Shown here piece by piece: positions 55,514 to 64,000 of a stretch of DNA of 64,000 nucleotides. The position numbers were made by a program, and so were the translations under genes. Source of the stretch: Tuctoria greenei (lineage: Eukaryota > Streptophyta > Magnoliopsida > Poales > Poaceae); contig JAYESD010000003.1 in NCBI GenBank assembly GCA_036927565.1, positions 190,661,999 to 190,725,998 on the forward strand. Reading direction: 5' to 3'. Each line of letters opens with the position of its first letter. Within the stretch, counting starts at the first letter, position 1. The notes below the pieces were generated by a model. The model was not told where the DNA came from. It saw only the letters and a program-made list of their open reading frames with translations, and searched no databases.

Positions 55514-58500
55514 TGTAAAATCCCACATTTTCCTTCATATGAGGTTCAGTTGTAAATTGGTTGTTAACCCTAATGGAGACCCATTTATAGCCATGCTTAT
55601 AAACTTGAGCTCATCAAATCTTTTCTTCTACTCATGTTTAAATTTTTTAACATGAGGAATGAACTTCACCAATAAACTTAGATTAATTCTTTTGACCTCT
55701 CTTCAAAGTTGGGGAATTATTTGAAGAAATATCTCTAGGCCAATTTATTATGTAGTGCACCATAGATATTCAAATTAATATAAATTGAATATATACTACT
55801 GTATATTTGGCCCTGTCAAATTTATTCAATTCAGAGGCCATGAATTTTTCTATGGTTTCCTAATATTCCAAATAGACTTCCTGCAAAGTTTCATAAATTT
55901 TGAACTTCATTTGCTAATTTATTTGAGACGCTTAGCAAATTCAAACCATGTTTTGAATTCAAGTTATGAATTCTATTCAACTAGATTGAACATCAAGATT
56001 TGAACACACACTCATGGTCAGCATAACTTGCTTGACTTATTCCCACAATTTTACAATTTTTGGAACTCAATTTCTATTTAAAACAGTGGCACCATTGAAT
56101 TCCATCCAAATTCAAATTTTAATTTGAAATCCAATTGAAATTTGCTCCAATTCAAAATCCAATTGCATAATCAAATTCTAGATATTTATTTGAGCCTCCC
56201 CACAAAAATCTAGAATTTTCGGACACCATTTGGTAGGAGAATTGAAGTCTGCAGAGGAGGGACAGGGATAAGGGTCATGGGACCCACCAGTCAGTAGGAC
56301 ACACTCGCAGCTGTTCTGCATGCCGTTTTTCCGGCATTCCTCAGCTCGACACCGCACCGCATGCAGGGCACCACAGAGCTGCTCGCCTGCCTGCTTCATG
56401 GCGTCTCCCCTACTCCTCCCCGGCCTATAAATACTCTCCACCGGTCGCAGTGGACACCACCCCGAGCACTCGCCTCTGTTTTCATTCTTCCGCCACTGCA
56501 CCGCATCGCCGCCGCCATTCTCGACGCGCCGGCCGAAGGACGCAAAGAATCGCAGTGCTTACAACAGCAAAAGGTTGCTCAACTAGTAGCTCTTCCTTCC
56601 TGTCCAATTGCTTGTTTGATTCACTACTTATATGTGCGGTATTTCGAAGTTCCTCGATGCTCGCGGGTGAAGTCACGAAGGGAAGCTTCCTGTTCCACGA
56701 GGACAGACACTTCAATCCCGCTTCCATCTTCCTCTTTGAAGCAATAAGGTGCGCAAAGGTACCTAGATGCTTCTTGTGAAGTTTCAGCCACTGTCATGCT
56801 TCCTAGCTCATTTATCTCGAGTTTTCCCCAAAATAGTTTATACCGATATCGATAGATTACCGGTTAAATTCCGTTTCTACGTACGATTAATTGTCAATCT
56901 AGTAAGGTATTATCTCCTAGAGCTCCAGGCGCATCACCTCACAAAGATTGGGAGGATGACATCGAGAAACGAGGTCGGATTTTGAGTTTTCATAGCCGCC
57001 GGTTGAAAACCCGTACCTCGCCTTCGAGTTCAACTTTGCCGACGATTTCACCCCAATCTGACCCCCAAATAATCGTCCTGATGTTCCTAGGAACCTCCCC
57101 GACCTTTTCCTGAGGCTATTGAGCCATTCCCGAGTGTTTCCGACGAAGGCAGAAACCCTAGCTCCACCGTCGCCGTCGCGCCGCTGTCTCTGCCCATCGC
57201 CGGCATGATTGGATACCACCATTGAATTGCTCAGTCGATTTTAGGGTGGGGCGGTCACGCCGAGGCCGAGACGAGGTCGACGCACCAGTTCTGGCGAGGC
57301 ACCGCCGCAGTTCCGGCAAGGAGCGCCGCCGCGTCGGGAGGTAGACGAAGATGCGGGTCCCACGGGTTAGCGTAACCCTCTGGCATGGGATCAGTTGCGG
57401 ATAGGATCCGGTGTGGCTGCGCGTTTAAACCCTGTGACCCCAGTGTGGCTCCAATCCGATTGGTCGAATTCAAATGAAGTGGGACCAGTCCCTTTTATTT
57501 GAAATTTCCAATAGGAAAATAGATCCAGATTCAATCCCAACTTAGAAAATCCATAACTTCCAGTAGAATTATCCAAAAATTCCCAAATAAATTTTGTTAG
57601 AACCAGCATGAAGAATACTGTCTGGTGGTGCGCTTGGATTTGTATGAAAAGCCATATAAATTTCTCCATAATTCAGATAAGCAAAATGCTTAAAGAATTC
57701 ATTCCTACAGTTCTGTTAATTCGAAAATTCCTAGGTTTGGTCAGAACCTTATAATTGATACATTTGATCTCCAGTAAAAATTTCAAGTTCATTGGACTTA
57801 AATTACTTGGTTGATCTATGTTCCAAACCTCTATGTAGCTATAAATTTAGAAAAATGGAAAAATCATTTTCCAGAAATTTACCCAAATTTTAAAAATCAG
57901 TTTCTCCCTGTAGAAAGCTCAGAAAATTGTGAAACAAATTTTCCTAGAACCAGTGAGACCCCCTCTACATGATCCAACCCTTGGTAGCCATAATACATCT
58001 CCAAAAATGTCAACCAAAAATTTGAGAAGCTTATTGCTTACCATAATTGTTAAGAATAACAAACATCCTTTATCATCTCCTGTTCTTTGCAAGAGTCTTC
58101 TCCAAAATCTCTAGTACCCACCATAAAAATCCCAAAGTCAATTAATATAATTATCTTGTTTTATATTAATATACACACCCCACCTTAAGCATATTAATTA
58201 TTCAGAAAATCATTTATACCTAGTATATGCATATCGTGTAGTAGCTGAAGTCGAGGAGCAGCTGGAAGCTTTGGGGGTCCAGCTGCCAGAAACTAACATA
58301 GACTCAAACTCGCATTCAGGCAAGCCCTGGTTTGCATTTAAGTTCCTTACAGTATTTTGCAGTTTTATTTGACATTACGTCTTCAGATGATTGTGCATTA
58401 CGTTTAAGGTGTTTGACATCCACTTGCATGGCCCACAAATCCTATGGAGTCTTGGGTAGGTCTACGGCCTGTTGAGTAGACACTGCTATGCTTATACTCA

Positions 58501-59641
58501 TAGGAATTCGATAGAAGTCGAGTAGTTGGAATCTACTCGCGAGATAGGAATTTTATTACACGGGAGATCCTAGAATAAGAAAATGGTTTATGAATATGAA
58601 ATTGAGACCGAGCAGTGGATAGGATGCAGTGAGACATGGTCTCACGTGCGTAGCCCTACTTGTGTGGATTGAGGACCATTTCGTGTGCGGTTCTACTGGG
58701 CAAGCTTGAATTGTACCAACGACATACTGGAGGAATGGGCTCCAGTAAAATGACGTAGCTTGATACTGGTTTGTTGAGGCATTTTGTTCCATTTTATAGG
58801 CGTGGGTTGAGGGCAGCAAGGTGTAAATCAGCTGGTGGGCACGTCAGAGTACGCCCCACGCAGTGTTCCGGGTATGTCCTGATTGCAATCACCGTCCCTG
58901 GCGGTAATAGAGTACCACTTGTTCACTATGCCGTGATGTAGTAAATACTAAAGAAGTCAGACAAATATAATATATTGGTTACAAATTTCTTGAACAACCT
59001 TGTTTGGCTTAGAGATAGTATAATTAAAAGTTTACAGTTTCCCCATACATTAGCTGTAATAGCATTATGTGCCTTGTGCACGTCATATCATCAGCAAAGC
59101 GTTTCTTGTTTGATTGTGGAGTCTATGATGTGTCGTGCCTGAGGAATGTCAGGTGCTAAATAAAACATGACTATAAGGATCCACTTATAGGCGAGTCCTT
59201 ATGCTTTACTTACCTATGGTTAGTACTCATCCTTGCATATGTCTAGTGAGACGGGTTAGTCTTGTTGAGCCTTATGCTCACGTTCGCAGTTAACGAGTTT
59301 TTGCAGATTATACGACTGATGACGGGTTTAATGACGAGGCTGCACAACCTCCAGGTTTCACAGCCGAGTGGGAACCCTACACGCCGCTGTGAATTGCCTG
59401 TTGCTAGTGCAAAGTATCTAGGGCATGGATGACTTTGCTTTTGCATAGCTAGTGCTGAGAGTGTAGCTATGATGTATAGTTCTCTTTCCTTCCGCTAGTA
59501 CCTTTAAAACTTCCGCTGTGCTTGTTAATAAAGACTTGGTATTGTAAATTTGTTCTCGTTCTATTCTTGTCTATTGTTGGGTGTCGCATCGCACGACACC
59601 ACCCAATGATATCCTTGGTGGTCGAGATTTCGGTCCCCACA
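55514..59641 (+). repeat. Gypsy-2 3' LTR (4,128 bp)
   Basis: It starts and ends as the 5' LTR. TATAAATA is at 56,426-56,433 and AATAAA at 59,527-59,532. It contains 57,085-58,229, which is absent from the 5' LTR, and lacks about 135 bp found there. Confidence 0.95.
57085..58229 (+). other. 1.15-kb segment present only in the 3' LTR of Gypsy-2
   Basis: The flanks CCCAAAT...TCCT and ATCGTGTAGTAGCTGAAG are contiguous in the 5' LTR at 46,078-46,125. The segment has no terminal repeats or target duplication, and its composition resembles the rest of the LTR, so a deletion in the 5' LTR is more likely than an insertion here. Confidence 0.75.
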
Positions 59642-59646
59642 CTTTG
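59642..59646. repeat. Target site duplication of Gypsy-2 (right)
   Basis: CTTTG, identical to 44,526-44,530. Confidence 0.95.
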
Positions 59647-59847
59647 TCTCCGCTTATAGACTCTCGTTGCTGAACATTTAATTCATCATAGTTGAACACA
59701 TATAACACAGATGAACACAGATAACATTCATTAATAAATATATTACAAACACAAGAAAAAAGTACAAGACACAAGAAAATAAAAACAACATCAACTAAAA
59801 AACAACAAAAGAAAACCTAAATCCTACTCTTCCTCCCCCTACCCCTC

Positions 59848-60155
59848 CTACGACTGCTCTGCCGATTGCTCCGGCTGCTCCACCGGTTGCTCTGGCTGCT
59901 CCGCCGGTTGCTCTGGATGGTCCGGATTTGGTGGTGCAACCTCGCGAACGAGCTTCCTCACTATCGCCGCCAGCAGGATACTGCGGCCCTTGGCGCCGAG
60001 CACCTCGGCCATCGTCTCGAGCAGCATGTGGAACCGATCAAACAGCCTGTCGAACAGCATCTCGAGCATCTCTTTGCTGAGCCTCTTGGGGGAGTGGTAG
60101 CATTGTTTCTTGCAGGGGGCTCCCTTGGCAGGCTTGGTGGCGGAATGTTGGCTAT
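59848..60155 (-). pseudogene. CACTA-3 paralogous ORF A, unknown function
   Basis: The minus strand from 60,155 reads NIPPPSLPREPPAR with an ATA codon where the paralog has ATG. After a frameshift it gives CKKQCYHSPKRLSKEMLEM, FDRFHMLLETMAEVLGAKGR and ends in PEQP/VEQPEQSAEQ repeats at TAG 59,848-59,850. It is clearly homologous to ORF B at 60,982-60,572. TATATAAG on the minus strand at 60,207-60,214 could be its promoter. No known domain is recognised; the conserved part is an amphipathic helix after a Cys-containing N-terminus. Confidence 0.6.
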
Positions 60156-60206
60156 GGTAGGTTGTCTGCGCGGAGAAGACGAACGAAGAGAAGACACTGA
60201 TGGCGC

Positions 60207-60265
60207 CTTATATAATGTATGTGCAGAGAAGCAAAATGGAGACGCGCTTTTAGAAAGAGCGCGTC
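60207..60265 (-). promoter_or_regulatory. Promoter candidate of ORF A with GACGCGC palindrome
   Basis: TATATAAG (60,207-60,214, minus) is followed upstream by a near-perfect inverted repeat, arms GACGCGCTTT and AAAGAGCGCGTC at 60,241-60,265. The palindrome uses the CACTA-3 subterminal word. Confidence 0.5.
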
Positions 60266-60299
60266 TTCAATTCTCCACATCACCTTTAGCTTCATGATT

Positions 60300-60571
60300 T
60301 TCTCTATTTTGCTTCGGCTCACTGTTGATATCACACATCACTGAACGTAGAGCACATTCACTTGATAATTAAATAATTCACTTGTCCAAAAAATAATCAA
60401 ATCCTTCCTTATGATTTCTGAGGAACACGATGGACACACCACACATTCATTCATTCACACAGTTGTTGAACACATAAGATAATATTCAATCACATAGATG
60501 AACAAAGATAGATTTCAGTCATTAACACAATATATTACAAAACAATAGCAACTAAAAACAACAAAGAAAAA
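60300..60571. other. Spacer between ORFs A and B
   Basis: It probably holds the 3' untranslated region of ORF B on the minus strand. The word ATAGATGAACA...CATTAACACAATATATTACAA resembles the stretch after ORF A at 59,700-59,750, so the duplication covers the 3' flank too. Confidence 0.5.
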
Positions 60572-60982
60572 CTAAATCCTACTCCTCCTCCTCCTCCTCC
60601 TCCTCCTCCTCCTCCTCCTCCTCCGATGACAGTGGCGCTGGTGCAATAGGAGCGGTGAAACCCCGAGAACAAGGTTGCTCTCCATCGCCTCCACCAGGTT
60701 TCTACGGCCCCTGGGGCCAAGCACCTGAGCCATCGTCTCGAACAAAATGTGGAGACGATCGGCCACCTCCATGAGGGCAAAAAGGTAGTGGTCGATAGTA
60801 CCCATTCTAGTAAACTTTGGAAGGGTACCCAGACCCAAGGAACTCATGGCGCGAGACGTATTTTTGTATGCCTCTTGCACCATACGGAGGCGCTGCTCAG
60901 TGTTGAACCTCTCAGGGGAGCTGCAACACAATTTCTTGCACTGTGGCTCCCTCAGAGGGCTTTGCGGTGGAAGTTCGGCCAT
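60572..60982 (-). CDS. CACTA-3 paralogous ORF B, unknown function
   Basis: ATG 60,980-60,982 gives MAELPPQSPLREPQCKKLCC, aligning with the N-terminus of ORF A. RTEQRLRMVQEAYKN-like helical sequence follows, then VADRLHILFETMAQVLGPRGR, the block shared with ORF A. An in-frame ATG at 61,030 would add 16 residues that the paralog lacks. In this frame the (TCC)n tract at 60,583-60,642 encodes poly-Arg; a one-base shift would give an acidic poly-Glu tail. Length is about 136 residues. I do not recognise the family. It is open through its full length but may still be decayed. Confidence 0.5.
   Translation of the reverse strand: MAELPPQSPLREPQCKKLCCSSPERFNTEQRLRMVQEAYKNTSRAMSSLGLGTLPKFTRMGTIDHYLFALMEVADRLHILFETMAQVLGPRGRRNLVEAMESNLVLGVSPLLLHQRHCHRRRRRRRRRRRRRRSRI
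60583..60642. repeat. (TCC)n microsatellite at the end of ORF B
   Basis: About 18-20 uninterrupted TCC triplets on the plus strand. Polymerase slippage here would change tail length, not frame. Confidence 0.9.
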
Positions 60983-61030
60983 GGTGGTGGTGGGTCGTCG
61001 GCGCGAGAAGATGATATGTAAGTGACGCAC

Positions 61031-61286
61031 TCGTGGAGAAGTAACGGGTGATGGCGCGTCTTAAATAAGGTCTGTGCGGAGTCGACGATAGAGTGGTGTG
61101 TTTCTCGCGCATTGATGGAACAATGGGACGCATCGATACCGCCTCGGGGAAATGAAAGGTCACGCAAGACGGACGTCGCATGCGTCTGTGCACCACGCCA
61201 CCGAAATTAAGTTCTTTGTAGTCCTCGTGCCGTGCGTCTCTCTTTCAACAATGGAAGATGCGCTTTAACTTTACGCATGTCTGTCT
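61031..61286. promoter_or_regulatory. Shared intergenic region between ORF B and the SUMO E2-like gene
   Basis: The two genes diverge from this 250-bp stretch. It contains GCGCGTCTTAAATAAGG (minus TATA-like for ORF B, aligned to the ORF A promoter), and GATGCGC and ACGCATG words of the CACTA-3 repeat. The arrangement suggests a bidirectional promoter, by inference only. Confidence 0.4.
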
Positions 61287-61450
61287 TTGTTCTCATGCGT
61301 CTCACATTTATCTCTCTCGTCTCTTCGCCTCCGGTGCCCTTATACTAATCGACCAACTCGAGTGGGACCGCCACCTCTGTTCGCCATTGCATTGTCATCG
61401 TCGTCATCATCATTGACGTCCTCATCGTCATCGTCACTATTCATAGCAGG

Positions 61451-62285
61451 GTTAGATATCGTCTTAGCGCATAGCCGGCTGAAGGAGGAGCGCTTGGCGT
61501 GGCGCAAGAACCATCCCCATGTATGTACATATGGAACACTGGTCGCATGGTTGTATATATGTAGATCTGCAATAGACTAATGAAATTAACTGTAGTTTTT
61601 TTTTGTCTTGTTTGTTTTTGGTATTTTCAATTTATCTGCACAGGGTTTCTCTACGAAGCCTGAATCGGGAGATTTATTGAAGTGGCAGTGCATCGTCCTC
61701 GGTAAAGAAGGGGTAAGTCATGAAGAACAAGCACAATATGAGTTTAACCATTGTTCTCCTATTAATGAATTTCCTTTGTTAACTGACTGGGAAGGTGGTT
61801 ACTACCCACTAACAATCTCCTTCTCAGAGGACTATCCGTTGGTGCCTCCAAGATGTGCCTTTCCACGTGGTTTCTTCGACCCAAATGTTCATCGCTCAGG
61901 AGCACTCTGCATTGGGATTCTCAATCAAGAGACGATAAGATAGACCTATTTTGCTCATGTAATTAGTAATTGTTGCCAAACTTATTTGAACTTGTTTCTT
62001 ATGTTGCTTAAATTGATATATATTTCGTAGGGGCGGTGGACTAGTTTTACAATCAAAACTATACTACTTGAAGTTCAGCATTTGCTGCATCAGCCAAATG
62101 TGCCCAATGATGAAAATGATTGCTATAATCTACTTATCAAGGTTAGACACTTTGTGTTAGTGACCAACGTAGATTATTCATTCCTCCTTTGACCTTTTTA
62201 ATTAAAAGAATGTCAATATTTTAAGGATCCAGGAGAATATAAGAGATGTGTTCGGGAGCAAGCTGGTAGGTACAGCTTAGATTGA
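61451..62285 (+). pseudogene. SCE1-like: SUMO-conjugating E2 enzyme-like gene (UBC9/SCE1 family), five exons, inside CACTA-3
   Basis: Exons match UBC9 in order. Exon 1 to 61,520 (SRLKEERLAWRKNHPH). Exon 2 61,644-61,712 (GFSTKPES, LKWQCIVLGKEG). Exon 3 61,782-61,934 (TDWEGGYYPLTISFSEDYP, PPRCAFPRGFFDPNV, GALCIGILNQET). Exon 4 62,031-62,141 (GRWTSFTIKTILLEVQHLL, NCYNLLIK-like end). Exon 5 62,226-62,285 (DPGEYKRCVREQAGRYSLD, stop). The catalytic Cys in GALCIGIL is present; HPN is DPN. Most introns have GT-AG borders, but intron 2 lacks its acceptor and the exon-3 donor is AT instead of GT. No ATG stands at the normal start. UBC9 transfers SUMO to targets; the copy is probably non-functional or altered. 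Confidence 0.88.
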
Positions 62286-62595
62286 TCGATGGGAGCTTTA
62301 GGAATAAGTTTAGATTCGAAATTAGTTTAAAGGGCATGCAATGTATGAACTATGAAATTCATTGAGTTGCAAATTATCTCTGAATTGTAATGTCATTGCT
62401 TTGTTTATCCATGAATTCCAGTTACATCCATTAATATGCAATGTCATTGCATTTGTTTATCCCTGCAACAGACGCTCACGATAATGTGCGAGTGGCAACA
62501 GATGCTCACGATGTCGTGCGAGTGGCAATAGGGTCAAGAGTGCATGAGAGGCACACTTTAGAAAGACGCGTCTCAGATATCTGAGACCTGGCAAA
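62286..62595. other. 3' flank of the SUMO E2-like gene
   Basis: No coding signal. A 30-bp word with GCTCACGAT...GTGCGAGTGGCAA is duplicated in tandem at about 62,470-62,527. The first GACGCGTCTC repeat occurs at 62,562. Confidence 0.6.
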
Positions 62596-62597
62596 AG

Positions 62598-63230
62598 GGA
62601 GATGCGCCTTACTCAGGCACATTTCCGATTCCTGCTGAAGATCTTTTGTCCCACCTTGGAAAGCTATGCGTGTTGCAACGATCATATAAGGAATTGCGCA
62701 CAGATGCCAGTGGGACATGCCCGGATGCCAAAAGATGTTGTTCCTAGCTTCAACATACCGTGGCGCATCTTTTGGCACACCGAATGCCGGTTGGGCGAAT
62801 GAATAAGGCAATACGCGCCTTACCTGATCTCGTCTCCAATTCACACCGAAGGTCTTTTGTCACTCCTCGGAAATCTAAGCGTGTTGCAACAAACATATAA
62901 GTCCTTGTGCACTGCTTCTAGTCGATATGTCAGCATGCGAAAGCTGTTGGTCGCGGGAACAACAGCTTTCGCTTGATGCATGTGCATTCGGCCACAAAAT
63001 AATGTGAGACGCGCCTTACCTGGGTGCGTCTTCGATTTATGCCGAAGATCTTTTGTCCGACCTCAGAAAGCTGAGCATAATGCAACTATAATATGAGGCA
63101 TTGCGCACAATTGATAGTGGTACATCCCCGCATGTGAAAGATGTTCCCGGCTTCAGCACACCGTGGCTCATCTTTTGCATGCGGGAAAATGCTCTGATGC
63201 GAAAGATGATAATGCGAGACGTGTGTTATA
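62598..63230. repeat. Three diverged repeats of about 205 bp, each with a long hairpin
   Basis: Units start at about 62,598, 62,812 and 63,004 with GAGACGCGCCTTACC-like words, continue with a GAAGATCTTTTGTCC block, and each ends in a hairpin. Arms: 62,726-62,737/62,766-62,777 (12 bp); 62,937-62,949/62,960-62,972 (13 bp); 63,127-63,143/63,169-63,185 (17 pairs counting two G-U). Arm sequences differ between units, but pairing is kept. They are probably CACTA-3 subterminal repeats. Confidence 0.8.
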
Positions 63231-63420
63231 TATGTGCATCTCCGAGTTTTATTTTAAGCTCTCGCGCGCTCTATGGCAAAAATTTTCTCTCGCTCTCTCG
63301 ACCAAAGGACGCTAAAATGAGAGACGGGTGTTATACATGCACGTCTCTGAGTTTTGCTATTTTTATCCATCGCGTGCTCTCTCCCAACATTTGGTGAAAA
63401 TTTTAAGCTCTCGTGCGCTC
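63231..63420. repeat. Further GAGACG units with ATAT-rich centre
   Basis: Two shorter copies (GAGACGTGTGTTATA at 63,214 and GAGACGGGTGTTATA at 63,322) alternate with TTAAGCTCTCGCGCGCTC words repeated at about 63,255 and 63,400. They continue the subterminal-type array. Confidence 0.65.
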
Positions 63421-63716
63421 TCCCGACCTAGAAACTGTAACTCCTGAGCACGCCGCTGCCGTCACGTCATCGTCAACGTCGCTCTGCTGCCGCCGTCGAC
63501 CCCGATCCCGCCGTCGACCCCGACCTTCTCGTCATCAGAGAGCTGAGCACGCTGGAGCACGCCGGCTCGTCCCCTGTCCCGGGAGCACGCCGCCGCCGTC
63601 CCTCTTTCTCTACTCGCTCTTCATTATTGTCGCGTTGCCACCATCGACCCCTACCCCGCCATCAACCCCGACCTTCATCATCAGAGAGTTGAGCACGGTG
63701 GAGCACGCCGCCTCGT
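63421..63716 (+). other. GC-rich leader exon candidate of a CACTA-3 gene
   Basis: A stretch of GAGCACGCCG and CCGTCGACCCC repeats follows the subterminal-like array and is comparable to GC-rich leader exons in the other CACTAs here. It is cut by the LTR at 63,717. Confidence 0.4.
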
Positions 63717-64000
63717 TGAAAGTTGCATAGAGGAGGGTGAATAGGCAATGAGACCTAAAGTGGCTTAATCGAACGATATTGAAACACTATGGCCGGACTT
63801 GTCTGGACAGGGCCGAACTAGTCCACTCAGCACAGGGTAAAAACCTGAAAACTTGATTTCTACAAGTTATTCGCGGAATTTCAAGTCACCAAAGATGTAA
63901 GCAATGTGTAGTAACCTAGTAAAACTTATATTGACATTTGCTGGCAAATAGGTTACAAGATTCCAACAAGCTCAAAGTTAAGAGCAATATGAACCCTAAA
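63717..64000 (-). repeat. LTR of another retrotransposon, running off the window
   Basis: It begins TGAAAGTTGCATAGAGG; read on the minus strand the end is CCTATTCACCC...GCAACTTTCA, a frequent 3' end of grass copia LTRs. It contains GGCCGGACTTGTCTGG and CGAACTAGTCC words like those in Copia-1. Orientation and class are inferred; the rest is outside the window. Confidence 0.5.

Larger units (their letters stand above)
44531..59641 (+). mobile_element. Gypsy-2: full-length Ty3/gypsy chromovirus-type retrotransposon, 15,111 bp
   Basis: Two long LTRs, a primer site, an extra ORF, gag-pol with protease, RT, RNase H, integrase and chromodomain, and a polypurine tract lie between perfect CTTTG duplications. 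The chromodomain and long LTRs place it near plant Tekay/Del elements. The LTRs differ by large indels and many substitutions, so the insertion is old. Confidence 0.95.
44274..63716. mobile_element. CACTA-3: CACTA element carrying captured genes, right end outside window
   Basis: The left terminus CACTAAGTAAGAAACCC starts exactly where the copia LTR alignment stops; the preceding triplet is TGT. GAGACGCG-type repeats occur at 44,290-44,520 and again in 59,650-63,420, tying the two parts together around Gypsy-2. The element holds two paralogous minus-strand ORFs, a SUMO E2-like gene and a 205-bp repeat array. No tnp2 is visible in this part, so it is probably non-autonomous or continues to the right. 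The terminal inverted repeat cannot be checked. Confidence 0.6.

Noticed and set aside
60535..60780. Gly-rich and Arg-rich tails of ORF B as functional motifs
   Set aside because: Both come from reading the TCC microsatellite in different frames.

Overview
The window is plant nuclear DNA, almost certainly from a grass (Poaceae). Every recognisable gene belongs to a transposable element: Tat-lineage and chromodomain-bearing Ty3/gypsy elements, Ty1/copia elements, CACTA (En/Spm) DNA transposons with tnp2, DUF4218, DUF4216 and transposase_24-type second genes, and a Tourist-like MITE. I found no ordinary single-copy host gene, no tRNA or rRNA gene, and no bacterial, organellar or CRISPR sequence. 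The genus cannot be fixed from the sequence alone.

Layout, left to right. (1) <1-11,436: a degenerate Tat-lineage gypsy element with pol on +, an antisense ORF on - and a 3' LTR at 10,576-11,436; a probable solo LTR sits inside it from 4,976 to about 6,600. It is inserted in the tnp2 gene of (2) CACTA-L, 11,437 to about 21,380. CACTA-L has a - strand tnp2, a 2.3-kb block of three 780-bp tandem repeats, and a + strand second gene that ends in a Ulp1-like (SUMO-protease-type) domain; a MITE lies in it at 16,794-17,345. (3) An LTR on - at about 21,380-22,562. (4) CACTA-H, a - strand CACTA remnant in three pieces (22,563-22,963, 29,530-30,264, 32,156-33,156). It is split by a full-length copia element, Copia-1 (22,964-29,529, target duplication GTCTA), and by a deleted CACTA derivative, CACTA-1 (30,265-32,155). 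(5) A gag-only copia element (TR-GAG type) from 33,705. A complete 9,175-bp CACTA, CACTA-2 (34,306-43,480, target duplication ACT), sits in its gag, and CACTA-3 sits in its 3' LTR from 44,274. (6) CACTA-3 runs past the window end. It is split by a 15.1-kb chromovirus-like gypsy element, Gypsy-2 (44,531-59,641, target duplication CTTTG). It carries two tandem paralogous - strand ORFs of unknown function and, most notably, a five-exon copy of a SUMO-conjugating E2 enzyme gene (UBC9/SCE1 family) at about 61,450-62,285. Another LTR begins at 63,717.

Insertion order can be read from the nesting: Gypsy-2 inside CACTA-3 inside the TR-GAG 3' LTR; CACTA-2 inside the TR-GAG gag; Copia-1 and CACTA-1 inside CACTA-H; Tat-1 inside CACTA-L. 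Nearly all coding regions carry stops or frameshifts, so the locus is mainly a fossil record.

The points most worth a second look are the SUMO E2 copy in CACTA-3 beside a Ulp1-type domain in another CACTA; an array of seven stem-loops with covarying stems and a conserved loop in the Copia-1 leader; a second set of hairpins with maintained pairing in CACTA-3; and perfect CCGGACTAGTCCGG-type palindromes in LTRs of different families.
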